Virus record (IMG/VR): IMGVR_UViG_3300014932_000381
Span: 1-43,466 of that record
Origin: a virus
DNA: 43,466 nt
Direction: 5' to 3' (one strand)
Each line of letters begins with the position of its first letter. Positions within the stretch are counted from its first letter, which is position 1. The notes below the pieces were generated by a model. It saw nothing but the letters and a program-made list of their open reading frames with translations, made no database searches and had not been told where the DNA came from. Made by a program: the position numbers and the translations under genes. Below are positions 1-6,419 of the stretch, piece by piece.

Positions 1-31
1 CCGGGGGGGTAGGTCCCTCAGGGACCGGGGG
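1..31 (-). repeat. 24-bp coding tandem repeat at the left contig end
   Basis: Read on the minus strand, this stretch encodes PPVPEGPT followed by the start of a second copy (PP). The right end (43425-43450) carries the same unit. Each copy contains a 7-bp palindrome arm pair (GGTCCCT/AGGGACC) and a G/C homopolymer of 5-8 bases. The true number of copies in the circular molecule cannot be known from this contig. Confidence 0.85.
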
Positions 32-388
32 TGAAGTATTATTAGACAACATACATGATTTAATTGTATTCCAACAATGAGCTATAAAAGTTTTTCCACC
101 AACAGTAATTTCTCGCTCTTCACGTTTTATATAACCAAATTCTTTTAATTTTTTTTGCATTACACCAAGTTTTCTTGATGTAAAACTAACATCTAATATG
201 TCGCATAAAGAACGATCATTAATAAAAACATCATTCATAGATGATTCCATTTGCTCAATAATTCCATACAGAGCTAATTCTTTTTTAGACAAACGAGGGT
301 CAAGAAGAACATAAAGAGGTATGCATGCACGATAATTTAATTTAAATGACTCAATATTATATTCAGGTGTTGCGCTTTTATTATCCAT
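1..388 (-). CDS. Replication initiator-like winged-helix protein, N-terminal part (gene crosses the contig junction)
   Basis: The ATG is at 388, preceded by an AAAGGA ribosome site about nine bases upstream. The reading frame runs open to base 1 and continues in phase at 43440, giving one protein of about 269 residues. Residues 1-110 look like a winged-helix replication-protein domain: SKKELALYGIIEQM, a recognition stretch around CDILDVSFTSRKLG, and a wing near KREEREITVGGKTF. After SNNTS comes the repeat PPVPEGPT. The C-terminal part precedes and overlaps a DnaB-type helicase gene, so the context is that of a lambda O or DnaD-like initiator. Family assignment is by shape and context only. 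The DNA-binding role is inferred. Confidence 0.72.
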   Translation of the reverse strand, partial: MDNKSATPEYNIESFKLNYRACIPLYVLLDPRLSKKELALYGIIEQMESSMNDVFINDRSLCDILDVSFTSRKLGVMQKKLKEFGYIKREEREITVGGKTFIAHCWNTIKSCMLSNNTSPPVPEGPTPP

Positions 389-432
389 TTGTTATGATTC
401 CTTTGTCCGTGAAGACATTAAAGGGTTTACAC

Positions 433-450
433 CGTATGCTGAAACATACG
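433..450 (-). other. Small perfect hairpin upstream of the replication gene
   Basis: CGTATG and CATACG form a 6-bp perfect stem with a 6-base loop, between the 39-residue gene (stop at 479) and the initiator start at 388. No T-run follows on the minus strand, so it is not a clear terminator. It may be a processing or attenuation element. Confidence 0.3.
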
Positions 451-478
451 CGTTGGGGCGGGATGCCCTATTTACTTC

Positions 479-598
479 CTAGTACTTGCGTCTCGCCAGC
501 AGTTTCAGCATATCTTCCGCAATACGAACAAATTCTAAATGATAAGACTCTGGCATATGAGGCGCAAAATTAACACTCATTTGATACAAATCTAACAT
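479..598 (-). CDS. Small hypothetical protein (39 aa)
   Basis: A 39-codon frame starts at the ATG at 598 with AGGGA nine bases upstream and ends at TAG. The product begins MLDLYQMSVNFAPHM and ends LLARRKY. It has an amphipathic C-terminal helix with basic residues and no transmembrane segment. It lies last in the Cro operon, directly before the replication gene. I do not recognise a family. The good ribosome site and its position fit a real small early gene. Confidence 0.5.
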   Translation of the reverse strand: MLDLYQMSVNFAPHMPESYHLEFVRIAEDMLKLLARRKY

Positions 599-714
599 AA
601 TTAATATCCCTATTAATAAAAATACTTGCGATTAACTCTTGGTATGTATAAAATACACGCATAATCTGCTTCCCAATAAAGCACGGTTATGTCAACGAGC
701 TTCGCTCACGACAG

Positions 715-736
715 GGCTAGAGCTAGAACTCTGGCC
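715..736. other. Intergenic hairpin in 599-770
   Basis: GGCTAGAG and CTCTGGCC form an 8-bp stem with one G-T pair and a 6-base loop. It sits in the 172-bp gap between two minus-strand genes, where I see no frame with a ribosome site. No U-tract follows in either direction, so the function is unclear: RNA stability or a weak terminator. A TTGACA box occurs nearby on the minus strand (rc of 690-695) but no matching -10 at 17 bp. Confidence 0.3.
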
Positions 737-770
737 ACGTCGGTCACTTTATACAAAAAATTGTTAATAA

Positions 771-1010
771 TCAATGAGCAACAGAAGTGTCAACATGAAA
801 TTTATTGTTATAATGCTTATACATTAACAAAATATCATCGCACAATGTTGTAGTGATATAAGCGCACAAAACTTCACTTGCCACGCAAGCGTTTGTTAGC
901 ATGGCAATATCATTTGAGCTTAAATCAGTTTTAAATTGACAAATAACGCTTTCCAGCGCTTTAATATTTTGCATTAATTGTTCGATCAATGTGGTTTTTG
1001 TGTCTGCCAT
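771..1010 (-). CDS. Hypothetical early protein (79 aa)
   Basis: Begins MADTKTTLIEQLMQNIKAL. It is a helical acidic protein with four cysteines (C24, C42, C49, C57) and no obvious zinc motif. Its ATG overlaps the stop of the membrane protein gene upstream (TAATG), so the two are probably translationally coupled. It is part of the Cro operon. No family recognised. Confidence 0.6.
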   Translation of the reverse strand: MADTKTTLIEQLMQNIKALESVICQFKTDLSSNDIAMLTNACVASEVLCAYITTTLCDDILLMYKHYNNKFHVDTSVAH

Positions 1011-1141
1011 TAACGTTCCTCGTAAATTAATGCTGAATCATTTCGTCCTAAATCAAAAACGTACTCACAAATTAAAATGCCGATGAGCGTTAATGCGGAA
1101 ATCCCCAGAAACATCGTAACCGCTCTTAGAAATTTGATCAT
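1010..1141 (-). CDS. Small single-span membrane protein (43 aa)
   Basis: The frame encodes MIKFLRAVTMF, a hydrophobic span (about residues 8-29, rich in L, I, G) and a short charged tail. The start overlaps the previous stop as ATGA, and the stop overlaps the next start as TAATG. This tight packing strongly supports it as a real gene despite its size. Positive residues before the span predict N-in, C-out topology. It could be an early membrane effector such as a superinfection-exclusion peptide, but that is inference. Confidence 0.65.
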   Translation of the reverse strand: MIKFLRAVTMFLGISALTLIGILICEYVFDLGRNDSALIYEER

Positions 1142-1464
1142 GGATGTCGACGCCAATCAACCAATTCCGCAGGAGCGCATAAAGTGCCTGCTTCGTATCG
1201 GCTGGATGATAGCGACCTAACGTACCCTATTTTGTCGATCGTAGCGCTATAACCATTTATAGCCCCTTTAAACGCATTAAAAACTTCATTCGCCGTCTCT
1301 AATGACAAAAACTTAAATTCATCCACATCATTTTGAAAAATAATCTGAAATATCGCCTCGTCTTCATCATTATAAAAATAAGTAAAACCGACTAAATGGT
1401 CAGAATTAACCAAACACTCCTTGGGCGCACTATCTAAACACTCCAATTGAAACTCAATCCACAT
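1138..1464 (-). CDS. Hypothetical protein (108 aa)
   Basis: Begins MWIEFQLECLDSAPKECLVNS, preceded by AGGGA seven bases before the ATG. The N-terminal 60 residues read as alternating beta strands (VGFTYFYNDEDEAIFQIIFQ). The C-terminal part, ending CAPAELVDWRRHP, is more basic. The strand pattern loosely resembles the small gene product at 41420-41671, which also has an FxI...F strand core, but I cannot show homology. Cro operon member, coupled by ATGA to the membrane protein. Confidence 0.6.
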   Translation of the reverse strand: MWIEFQLECLDSAPKECLVNSDHLVGFTYFYNDEDEAIFQIIFQNDVDEFKFLSLETANEVFNAFKGAINGYSATIDKIGYVRSLSSSRYEAGTLCAPAELVDWRRHP

Positions 1465-1480
1465 GATTTTTCCCTAACGT

Positions 1481-1663
1481 TTATTTATTGTGCTGCAATT
1501 TAATAACGTGAGACTGCAACAAAGCCAACTGTTTTTTTATTTTTTTAATGTCTTCGTACATTTCATTAAAAACCCATAAATCATCTTGTGTTCTTTTCTC
1601 ATGCGGTCTATTTTCTATACGTATTAAAAAGTCATGAAATGTTTCGCTTTTAAATTCCGTCAT
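1481..1663 (-). CDS. Hypothetical helical protein (60 aa)
   Basis: Starts at the ATG of the GTG-ATG pair at 1666/1663, with AGAGGTG upstream. The product is a charged two-helix protein, and the second half (YEDIKKIKKQLALLQSHVIK) has coiled-coil heptad spacing. It overlaps the previous gene by about 14 bases. Early operon, no family recognised. Confidence 0.55.
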   Translation of the reverse strand: MTEFKSETFHDFLIRIENRPHEKRTQDDLWVFNEMYEDIKKIKKQLALLQSHVIKLQHNK

Positions 1664-1832
1664 CACCCAACACCTCTAATCGTTCACACTCCACTAAATT
1701 AACAAAACCATCTTTCCATCGAACCCAAGCACGACCTTTGCCGTCATAATCCAAAATATAAACCGCATCTAAATCGCCATTATTATACTTGTAATATGCC
1801 GGCATACTCATGCCGTCGTCCCTTTCTTTCAT
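1650..1832 (-). CDS. Hypothetical small beta protein (60 aa)
   Basis: The ATG overlaps the upstream TGA (ATGA). A second start at MSMPAYYK is possible. The sequence has a compact SH3-like strand pattern: YYKYNNGDLDAVYILD, GRAWVRWKDGFVNLV, CERLEVL. Phage proteins of this look often bind nucleic acid or modify a host enzyme, but there is no specific match. Cro operon member. Confidence 0.55.
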   Translation of the reverse strand: MKERDDGMSMPAYYKYNNGDLDAVYILDYDGKGRAWVRWKDGFVNLVECERLEVLGDDGI

Positions 1833-2032
1833 GTTGGAATTAACTCCTTTTTCAATAACGACAATCCTGTCGCCAACAAACGATAAGCCTCACCAGGCAT
1901 TCTAGGTGAAAATCCCCGCGAGGACGGTTCATTTAACGAAGACTCAATTTGAAAAAATATCTCCTCTAATTGATTCTTGTCTTTCGCTCGTTTCCAAGCC
2001 CTAAAAGCTTCCAATTCTTCCTGTTCAGTCAT
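1829..2032 (-). CDS. Hypothetical helical protein (67 aa)
   Basis: I place the start at MTEQEELEAFRAWK, two bases after the Cro stop codon. An in-frame ATG at 2065 would overlap Cro by 31 bases. The product is helical and mixed-charge, with a central NEPSSRGFSPRMPGEAYRLL segment. Second gene of the Cro operon. No family recognised. Confidence 0.55.
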   Translation of the reverse strand: MTEQEELEAFRAWKRAKDKNQLEEIFFQIESSLNEPSSRGFSPRMPGEAYRLLATGLSLLKKELIPT

Positions 2033-2034
2033 AT

Positions 2035-2238
2035 CTATCCCACATTGTTTGATGCTTTCGTGCAATGATTAATGTCGGCAACCAACGCACCGTTCGTTTT
2101 TTCTTGTATCCTTATTTGTGTTTCAATCGGAACATAACCCAACCGCCACCAATGATAAGCACTGCTTGGCGATAACCCCAATCCCTTCGATACCTTGTAA
2201 ATCGTACCGTAGTAATCCATCAAATCATCTAACGTCAT
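2035..2238 (-). CDS. cro: Cro-like transcriptional regulator (67 aa)
   Basis: The start is the ATG at 2238 because AAAGGAG lies five bases upstream; the frame is open to 2274 without a ribosome site. The protein reads MTLDDLMDYYGTIYKVSKGL, then GLSPSSAYHWWRLGYVPIETQ, a typical P22 Cro/YdaS helix-turn-helix (helix 2 at about residues 12-18, recognition helix at 23-33), followed by a short strand with VADI. It is the first gene after a minus promoter whose -35 lies inside the operator shared with the plus-strand recombination operon. It probably represses that promoter and its own. No CI-type partner is visible. Operator identity is inferred. Confidence 0.8.
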   Translation of the reverse strand: MTLDDLMDYYGTIYKVSKGLGLSPSSAYHWWRLGYVPIETQIRIQEKTNGALVADINHCTKASNNVG

Positions 2239-2273
2239 ATTGCTCCTTTTGCCCAATTTTGCGTTAAAAATCA

Positions 2274-2302
2274 ATTATAATTTAGTTGATATTATTAATC
2301 AA
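2274..2302 (-). promoter_or_regulatory. Promoter of the cro operon
   Basis: On the minus strand, TTGATT (2302-2297) and TATAAT (2279-2274) are separated by exactly 17 bp. The -35 box lies in the operator of the divergent recombination promoter, so one bound repressor could act on both. Expected start is near 2267. Confidence 0.7.
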
Positions 2303-2314
2303 TAATAATATAAT
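2286..2314 (+). promoter_or_regulatory. P1: sigma70 promoter with palindromic operator (recombination operon)
   Basis: TTGATA (2286-2291), 17-bp spacer, TATAAT (2309-2314). An inverted repeat TATTATTA-ATCAA-TAATAATA (2290-2310) fills the spacer. The same arrangement occurs at 27666, 32836 and 39807. This copy is perfectly self-complementary but has A where the others have G in the left arm. Confidence 0.75.
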
Positions 2315-2360
2315 GAGCTGGTCATTTACCGACACAACGACACATTAAAAAGGTATAAAT

Positions 2361-2756
2361 ATGCAAGATATAGACGTTGATCACACCGATATGATTCAAG
2401 AATTAATTCATTCTATTCGTTTGGCTGATGCTGAAATTGAACGGTGGAGCGCCGCCAAGCAATTAATGAATCAGAAATTGTCCGATTTATTAGGTCACGA
2501 TAAAGATGGTTCCCACACCCATCACTTTCGAAATTACAACATCACCGTAACGACTGGTTGGAATTACAAGCTAAATCCTGCCAAGTATGTTGATTGTGCG
2601 CCGCTGATGAATCCTAAGTTTGATCCCGTTCGCATCACCACAAAATACGAATTAAATAAAAAACGAATCAAAGATTGCGAGCTATACGGTTCTAGCGATG
2701 ATTTAAAATTGTTGTCTGAATTTTGTGTTAAAACACCTAAAAAACAATCCTGTTAA
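2361..2756 (+). CDS. Hypothetical early protein of the recombination operon (131 aa)
   Basis: Begins MQDIDVDHTDMIQELIHSIRL, preceded by AAAGG. The N-terminal third is a helical, coiled-coil-like region. It is followed by a short strand region (HFRNYNITVTTGWNYKLN) and a basic helix (TTKYELNKKRIKDC). I recall similar small proteins beside phage Sak4/SSB/nuclease clusters but cannot name a tested function. It is the first gene after P1, with a 36-base gap to the next. Confidence 0.65.
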   Translation: MQDIDVDHTDMIQELIHSIRLADAEIERWSAAKQLMNQKLSDLLGHDKDGSHTHHFRNYNITVTTGWNYKLNPAKYVDCAPLMNPKFDPVRITTKYELNKKRIKDCELYGSSDDLKLLSEFCVKTPKKQSC

Positions 2757-2791
2757 AATATCAGCCAACACATTAATGGACGGAATAGAAC

Positions 2792-3091
2792 ATGAATAAA
2801 CTAACCAAAAAACGCATGATTATTTTAACAGGATTGTTTTTGACCGGATGTTGCCAAGATTATATTTACATCCCAGATGATGTTGATATGCGGCGCGAGC
2901 AACAACGTGACTATTATCATGAGTCACAATACCTTCCTCGACGACATGTCGTGACTCACAAAAAACAACCAAAAGTTTATGTCGTAAACAATACCCCGCA
3001 CATAAAGAAACAACCATTAAATAAAGGCTATCACGAAGGACGCAGACCCGCTGACGTTGGTCTTGTCGATATGAATGGTGAGCTTCTATGA
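2792..3091 (+). CDS. Small lipoprotein (99 aa)
   Basis: A basic N-terminus (MNKLTKKR), a hydrophobic core and the lipobox LTGC (cleavage before C20) predict export and lipid attachment. The remainder is polar, tyrosine- and histidine-rich, with many basic residues and no domain I recognise. The stop overlaps the ATPase start as ATGA. A membrane lipoprotein made early with recombination genes is odd. Superinfection exclusion or receptor blocking, as known for T5 Llp, is a reasonable guess only. Confidence 0.7.
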   Translation: MNKLTKKRMIILTGLFLTGCCQDYIYIPDDVDMRREQQRDYYHESQYLPRRHVVTHKKQPKVYVVNNTPHIKKQPLNKGYHEGRRPADVGLVDMNGELL

Positions 3092-3858
3092 GCATCCTAG
3101 ACAGTGTTATTACAACACGCCCCGAAGCGCCGTCGATTATTTTATACGGGGCTCCCGGAATAGGGAAATCAACGTTAGCATCACAGTTTCCTGACGCGCT
3201 ATTTCTTTTGACAGAAGACAATGCTTTAACAAACATTAAAGCGCTTCCTGTGGTTCATAGCTATGTTGATATGTGGAACAATGTCAAAGCATTGCTTGAC
3301 ATAAAAGACCTGCCATTTAAAACCATCGTCGTTGATAGTATCACTGCTTTAGACGCCCTTGTTGTGGCCAGGACAATAAGCGAAAGCCCTCCGGGGAAAC
3401 GCGGCGAAGAAGTCAGCACCATAGCACAAGCATTCGGAGGCTATGGCGCGGGATTTATGAAGGCGGCCTCGCTGCATCGCGCACTAAAAGCTAAATTTGA
3501 TTTGTTTAAAGAAAGAGGCGTTACGGTTATTTATATTGCTCATGTTGAAATTAAAAAATTTAAATCACCCGAATCCGAGGATTTTGATACGTTTTCAGTT
3601 GCTATGAATTCTGATTTATCCCGCAGCGTCTACATCAACAATGTCGATATGGTTGCTTTTTGTAAATTAAAATCAAATCATGTGTCTACAGAGTCAGGCA
3701 GAACCATTGTAAAAAGCACCAGCAAACGAGTTATTTATTCAGGCGTTAGTGATTTACATGTGTCTAAAAATCGTTTTGCAATTCCAGATGAGATCGAAAT
3801 GTCTTATGCTGCAATCGCAAAACATATTCCATTTTATAACAAGGATAATAAACAATGA
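3088..3858 (+). CDS. Sak4-like RecA-fold ATPase (recombination, 256 aa)
   Basis: Walker A is GAPGIGKS at residues 21-28, followed by T29. Walker B is IVVDS at 80-84, after a hydrophobic strand. A later strand, GVTVIYIAHVEIKKF, resembles the sensor region of RecA-like AAA_24 proteins. Length matches phage Sak4 ATPases, which promote single-strand annealing with a partner SSB. The neighbouring genes agree: an SSB-like protein and a Cas4/RecB-like nuclease follow at once. Starts by ATGA overlap with the lipoprotein gene and overlaps the next start at 3855. Confidence 0.8.
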   Translation: MSILDSVITTRPEAPSIILYGAPGIGKSTLASQFPDALFLLTEDNALTNIKALPVVHSYVDMWNNVKALLDIKDLPFKTIVVDSITALDALVVARTISESPPGKRGEEVSTIAQAFGGYGAGFMKAASLHRALKAKFDLFKERGVTVIYIAHVEIKKFKSPESEDFDTFSVAMNSDLSRSVYINNVDMVAFCKLKSNHVSTESGRTIVKSTSKRVIYSGVSDLHVSKNRFAIPDEIEMSYAAIAKHIPFYNKDNKQ

Positions 3859-4445
3859 GTAATTTTTGGTCTAGCGGCAGTGGCCGCAAAATAACTGGCG
3901 CAGCTGAAGAAGCATTTTTGGGTGACTTCACCCTTATTCCAGACAATACCGTGGCCGACGCCATGATTAAAAAATTTGTCATTGTAGAAAAACACAACGA
4001 CTACACGCAAATAACCGATAAATATTTTGAAATTACATGGAAATTGGTTTCTGGCGATTTTAAAAATCGCGAAGTATCACAAAAAATAAAAGCATTCGCA
4101 GGCAAACCAGAAGCCATTGACCGCGCATTAAACATGCTCATGCTTGTTATGAAACTTTGTGACTACAAACCATCACACACAAACGCACCCGTAGATGCAG
4201 AATTAGCTGAAATGAACGGCAAAATACTCACTATTAAAGTTCGTGAATGGCACATGCCTAAAGCAGATGGCTCCATGATGGACGGCAATCACGTCACCGA
4301 AGTTCACCCATGCGGCGCACTGCCAACAGAAACAGGCACATTATTACCGCCACAAACACGCACCCCATCAGAAAGAAAAGATAGCGCGCTATCCAGAAAT
4401 CCACGCGTTAATGAAGCTGAGCTAAATGACGATATACCGTTCTGA
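3855..4445 (+). CDS. Single-stranded DNA-binding-like protein (DUF669-like, 196 aa)
   Basis: Begins MSNFWSSGSGRKITG. The body (about residues 30-130) has an OB-like strand pattern with YFEITWKLVSG, then VREWHMPKADG. The extreme C-terminus, NDDIPF, is the classical acidic tip of bacterial SSB proteins that recruits partners. A disordered, Ser/Pro/Thr-rich linker precedes it. Directly after the Sak4-like gene, this fits the annealing partner. The protein differs from classical SSB in sequence, so the DUF669 link is by resemblance. Confidence 0.72.
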   Translation: MSNFWSSGSGRKITGAAEEAFLGDFTLIPDNTVADAMIKKFVIVEKHNDYTQITDKYFEITWKLVSGDFKNREVSQKIKAFAGKPEAIDRALNMLMLVMKLCDYKPSHTNAPVDAELAEMNGKILTIKVREWHMPKADGSMMDGNHVTEVHPCGALPTETGTLLPPQTRTPSERKDSALSRNPRVNEAELNDDIPF

Positions 4446-4467
4446 TATTATACAAGGAAGACATAAA

Positions 4468-5142
4468 ATGGACATTAACAAGCTTATAATAGAATCAATT
4501 GCAAAGCAACCAACAGATGAGCCCCGACGTTATATCGGGGCTAGTAGTATTGGGAAGGAGTGCTCTAGAAGTATTTGGTACGGTCTTCATAATGCGCAAG
4601 GTAAGCCGATTGATTCGCAGTTACGGATCACATTTAAAATTGGGAAGATACTTGAGGTTATGATTTTAGATGGTGTTAGCAAGCTTGGTTTTGAGTTAGA
4701 TCGCCCATCAGAAATAAATAATTATTTGTTTTGTCAAGAAGAAAATCTACAAATATTCCAAGGCCACATGGATGCTGTATTGTACTTAAACCGTGAATGC
4801 CCTGTTGTTTTCGAGGCAAAAACGTGCAAAAACTCAAGCTTTAATGCGTTTAAAAAAGATGGTCTGCGTGTTTGGTCACAAACGTATTTTGCGCAACTAC
4901 AATCTTACATGGGAATGACAGGAATACCTTCGGCGTGTTTGTTGGCATTGAACAAAGACACATCCGAATATCACCACGAATGGGTTGATTATGACGAGAT
5001 TTATTATCATGAGCTGGTAGCTAAGGCTCGAGACATATCGATTGCTACAGAGCCTCCTGAGCGCATTAACAAGAGCCCTTTGTATTGGGTTTGTGCCTCA
5101 TGTAAGTTCAAAGACATTTGCCATGGAGGAGCAGAGGGATGA
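4468..5142 (+). CDS. PD-(D/E)XK exonuclease with iron-sulfur cysteines (224 aa)
   Basis: The start is at MDINKLII because AAGGA lies nine bases upstream. The RecB/Cas4-type core shows GHMDAV (D102) and FEAKT (E116, K118), then the QLQSYM motif (Q143, Q145). Cysteines C32 and the C-terminal C209-x2-C212-x5-C218 match the four-cysteine iron-sulfur staple of Cas4 and AddB. It should resect DNA ends to feed the Sak4/SSB annealing pair encoded just upstream. Overlaps the next gene by ATGA. Confidence 0.82.
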   Translation: MDINKLIIESIAKQPTDEPRRYIGASSIGKECSRSIWYGLHNAQGKPIDSQLRITFKIGKILEVMILDGVSKLGFELDRPSEINNYLFCQEENLQIFQGHMDAVLYLNRECPVVFEAKTCKNSSFNAFKKDGLRVWSQTYFAQLQSYMGMTGIPSACLLALNKDTSEYHHEWVDYDEIYYHELVAKARDISIATEPPERINKSPLYWVCASCKFKDICHGGAEG

Positions 5143-5387
5143 GTTACGATTGGGTTGATTTGCTTTTGCTGTCTATTTGCGGGGGATGCTTAGGCGGTAT
5201 TATTGTTATGTCATTATTTTACTGCCATTTTAAAATGGCTTACCGTGAATACAAATCAGCAATTGATTCATTGAAGGCAACTATAGATTTAAAACGAATG
5301 AACGACGAAATGGATGCGATGCGCATTCAAGTCAAAGCATTGTTTGGTGAATTTTATCAACAAGAACAGGACTATCGAAATGATTAA
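5139..5387 (+). CDS. Small membrane protein with cytoplasmic coiled coil (82 aa)
   Basis: Starts at MSYDWVDLLLL, overlapping the nuclease stop (ATGA) with GGAGGA upstream. A hydrophobic segment at about residues 7-31 contains the small-residue run GGCLGGIIV. The rest is a charged helix (YKSAIDSLKATIDLKRMNDEM). No family recognised. It may anchor something to the membrane. Confidence 0.62.
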   Translation: MSYDWVDLLLLSICGGCLGGIIVMSLFYCHFKMAYREYKSAIDSLKATIDLKRMNDEMDAMRIQVKALFGEFYQQEQDYRND

Positions 5388-5856
5388 GATTAAAACGGAC
5401 ACTTGCGCAGCAGAAGGATGTACTAATAAGCGCAAGATTTCACCAAAAAATGAAAAAAGAACCATGCGGTCGTCTCGTTTTTGCTCCACCCATCTATCGA
5501 GATGGAATAGAACAAAAAAATTAGAATTAGATAAAAAAACGCCTGCGCCTGAAGGCGTTGTGAAACATTGCGCTCAACACGGCCCTTTGATGGAAAGCCA
5601 AGTTTATCGCGTAGAAAATTATTTACGATGCAAAGAATGCCAAAGACAAAACATGTTAAAAAATTATATAAAAAAACATGGTCGGGCGCCTAAAGTTAGA
5701 AAAGACAAAGAAACACGGTACACTAGAAAACCAAATACGTTTGCCGATATTGCGCGATTAGATGTAAATAAAATCCGTTCTGATTTAGACATGGATTTTA
5801 AAGAAATAAATGATGTACTTATTCGTTACGAAACAGAGAGTATTGATGGCTATTAA
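5380..5856 (+). CDS. Zinc-binding protein of unknown role (158 aa)
   Basis: Start MIKIKTDTC with AGGA eight bases upstream; it overlaps the membrane gene by eight bases. Two metal-binding clusters are visible: C9-x4-C14 with C35-x2-H38, and C64-x2-H67 with C84-x2-C87. The middle is very basic (KNYIKKHGRAPKVRKDK). The second cluster resembles the zinc ribbons in the HNH protein at 28213, but no HNH catalytic motif is present here. Likely a nucleic-acid-binding early protein. Confidence 0.65.
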   Translation: MIKIKTDTCAAEGCTNKRKISPKNEKRTMRSSRFCSTHLSRWNRTKKLELDKKTPAPEGVVKHCAQHGPLMESQVYRVENYLRCKECQRQNMLKNYIKKHGRAPKVRKDKETRYTRKPNTFADIARLDVNKIRSDLDMDFKEINDVLIRYETESIDGY

Positions 5857-6070
5857 AGCTAAACAATTAAGTGGGGTGCGTGTCTATAATGTAGCTGGAC
5901 GCGTGCCTAGCGCTAAAATTAATACCATAATAACGTGGCAAGATATTGTTAATGCCGCAATGAATCCTGTTGTAATTTATTTGAAAAACAAACGAAACGC
6001 TTCGCTTATAACGTCGACGCCCCTACCTGCATCCAGCGAACTTGAGAAGAAGCGCGACACATCATCATAG
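5846..6070 (+). CDS. Hypothetical protein (74 aa)
   Basis: Starts at MAIKAKQLSGVRVYN, overlapping the zinc protein by 11 bases, with AGAGAG upstream. Basic, with one hydrophobic strand (NPVVIYLKNKRNA) and a Ser/Thr-rich tail. Last gene of the P1 operon, converging on the VRR-NUC gene with a 4-base gap and no clear terminator between. No family recognised. Confidence 0.55.
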   Translation: MAIKAKQLSGVRVYNVAGRVPSAKINTIITWQDIVNAAMNPVVIYLKNKRNASLITSTPLPASSELEKKRDTSS

Positions 6071-6074
6071 CTGA

Positions 6075-6419
6075 TTACTTGATGCCGTAGATGTTTTTTA
6101 TCATCAAAATGCATTCGTCCGCACCGTATGCGCATCCCGCATAATACCCTTCGGCAACCATGTCACTCATAAATTGTAATTGTAAAGGTGTGGGCTTGTT
6201 TCGGCCTACTTTAAGCTCTATCCATGCGCCTTTAAATAAGTCGGTGCTTCTGGGTATAAAGATGTCTGAAACGCCTGCTTTGGTTCCCATGCGCTTTAAT
6301 AATGCGCCGTATTGTGGTGAACATTTTCGTTCGCCAGCGAAATGATAATAAGGTAGGTCTGTTGCTAATTTTAACCAGTCAATAACGGTGATTTGATGCT
6401 GTCGTTCCAATTGATTCAA
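6075..6419 (-). CDS. VRR-NUC domain nuclease (114 aa)
   Basis: The domain spans nearly the whole protein: an N-terminal helix (ERQHQITVIDWLKL), then GVSDIF (D52), WIELKVG (E68, K70) and PTPLQLQF (Q80), the VRR-NUC catalytic set. I prefer a TTG start at 6419, since it overlaps the lysozyme stop (TTGA) and has GGGGTG five bases upstream. The alternative ATG at 6488 lacks a ribosome site and overlaps lysozyme by 73 bases. Such phage nucleases cleave branched DNA before packaging or join replication and repair. Last gene of the late transcript. Confidence 0.8.
   Translation of the reverse strand: MNQLERQHQITVIDWLKLATDLPYYHFAGERKCSPQYGALLKRMGTKAGVSDIFIPRSTDLFKGAWIELKVGRNKPTPLQLQFMSDMVAEGYYAGCAYGADECILMIKNIYGIK

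Noticed and set aside
11-27. Palindrome GGTCCCT/AGGGACC as an operator
   Set aside because: It lies inside a coding repeat, and both copies keep the frame; the symmetry follows from the repeated codons.
346-573. Plus-strand open frame of 75 codons
   Set aside because: It is antisense to the replication gene start and the 39-residue gene, has no ribosome site and no protein-like pattern.
2820-3236. Minus-strand open frame of 138 codons
   Set aside because: Shadow of the lipoprotein and ATPase genes, both of which have clear motifs and coupled starts.
5380-5856. Homing endonuclease
   Set aside because: Zinc ribbons resemble those of the HNH protein, but no HNH or GIY-YIG catalytic motif is present.
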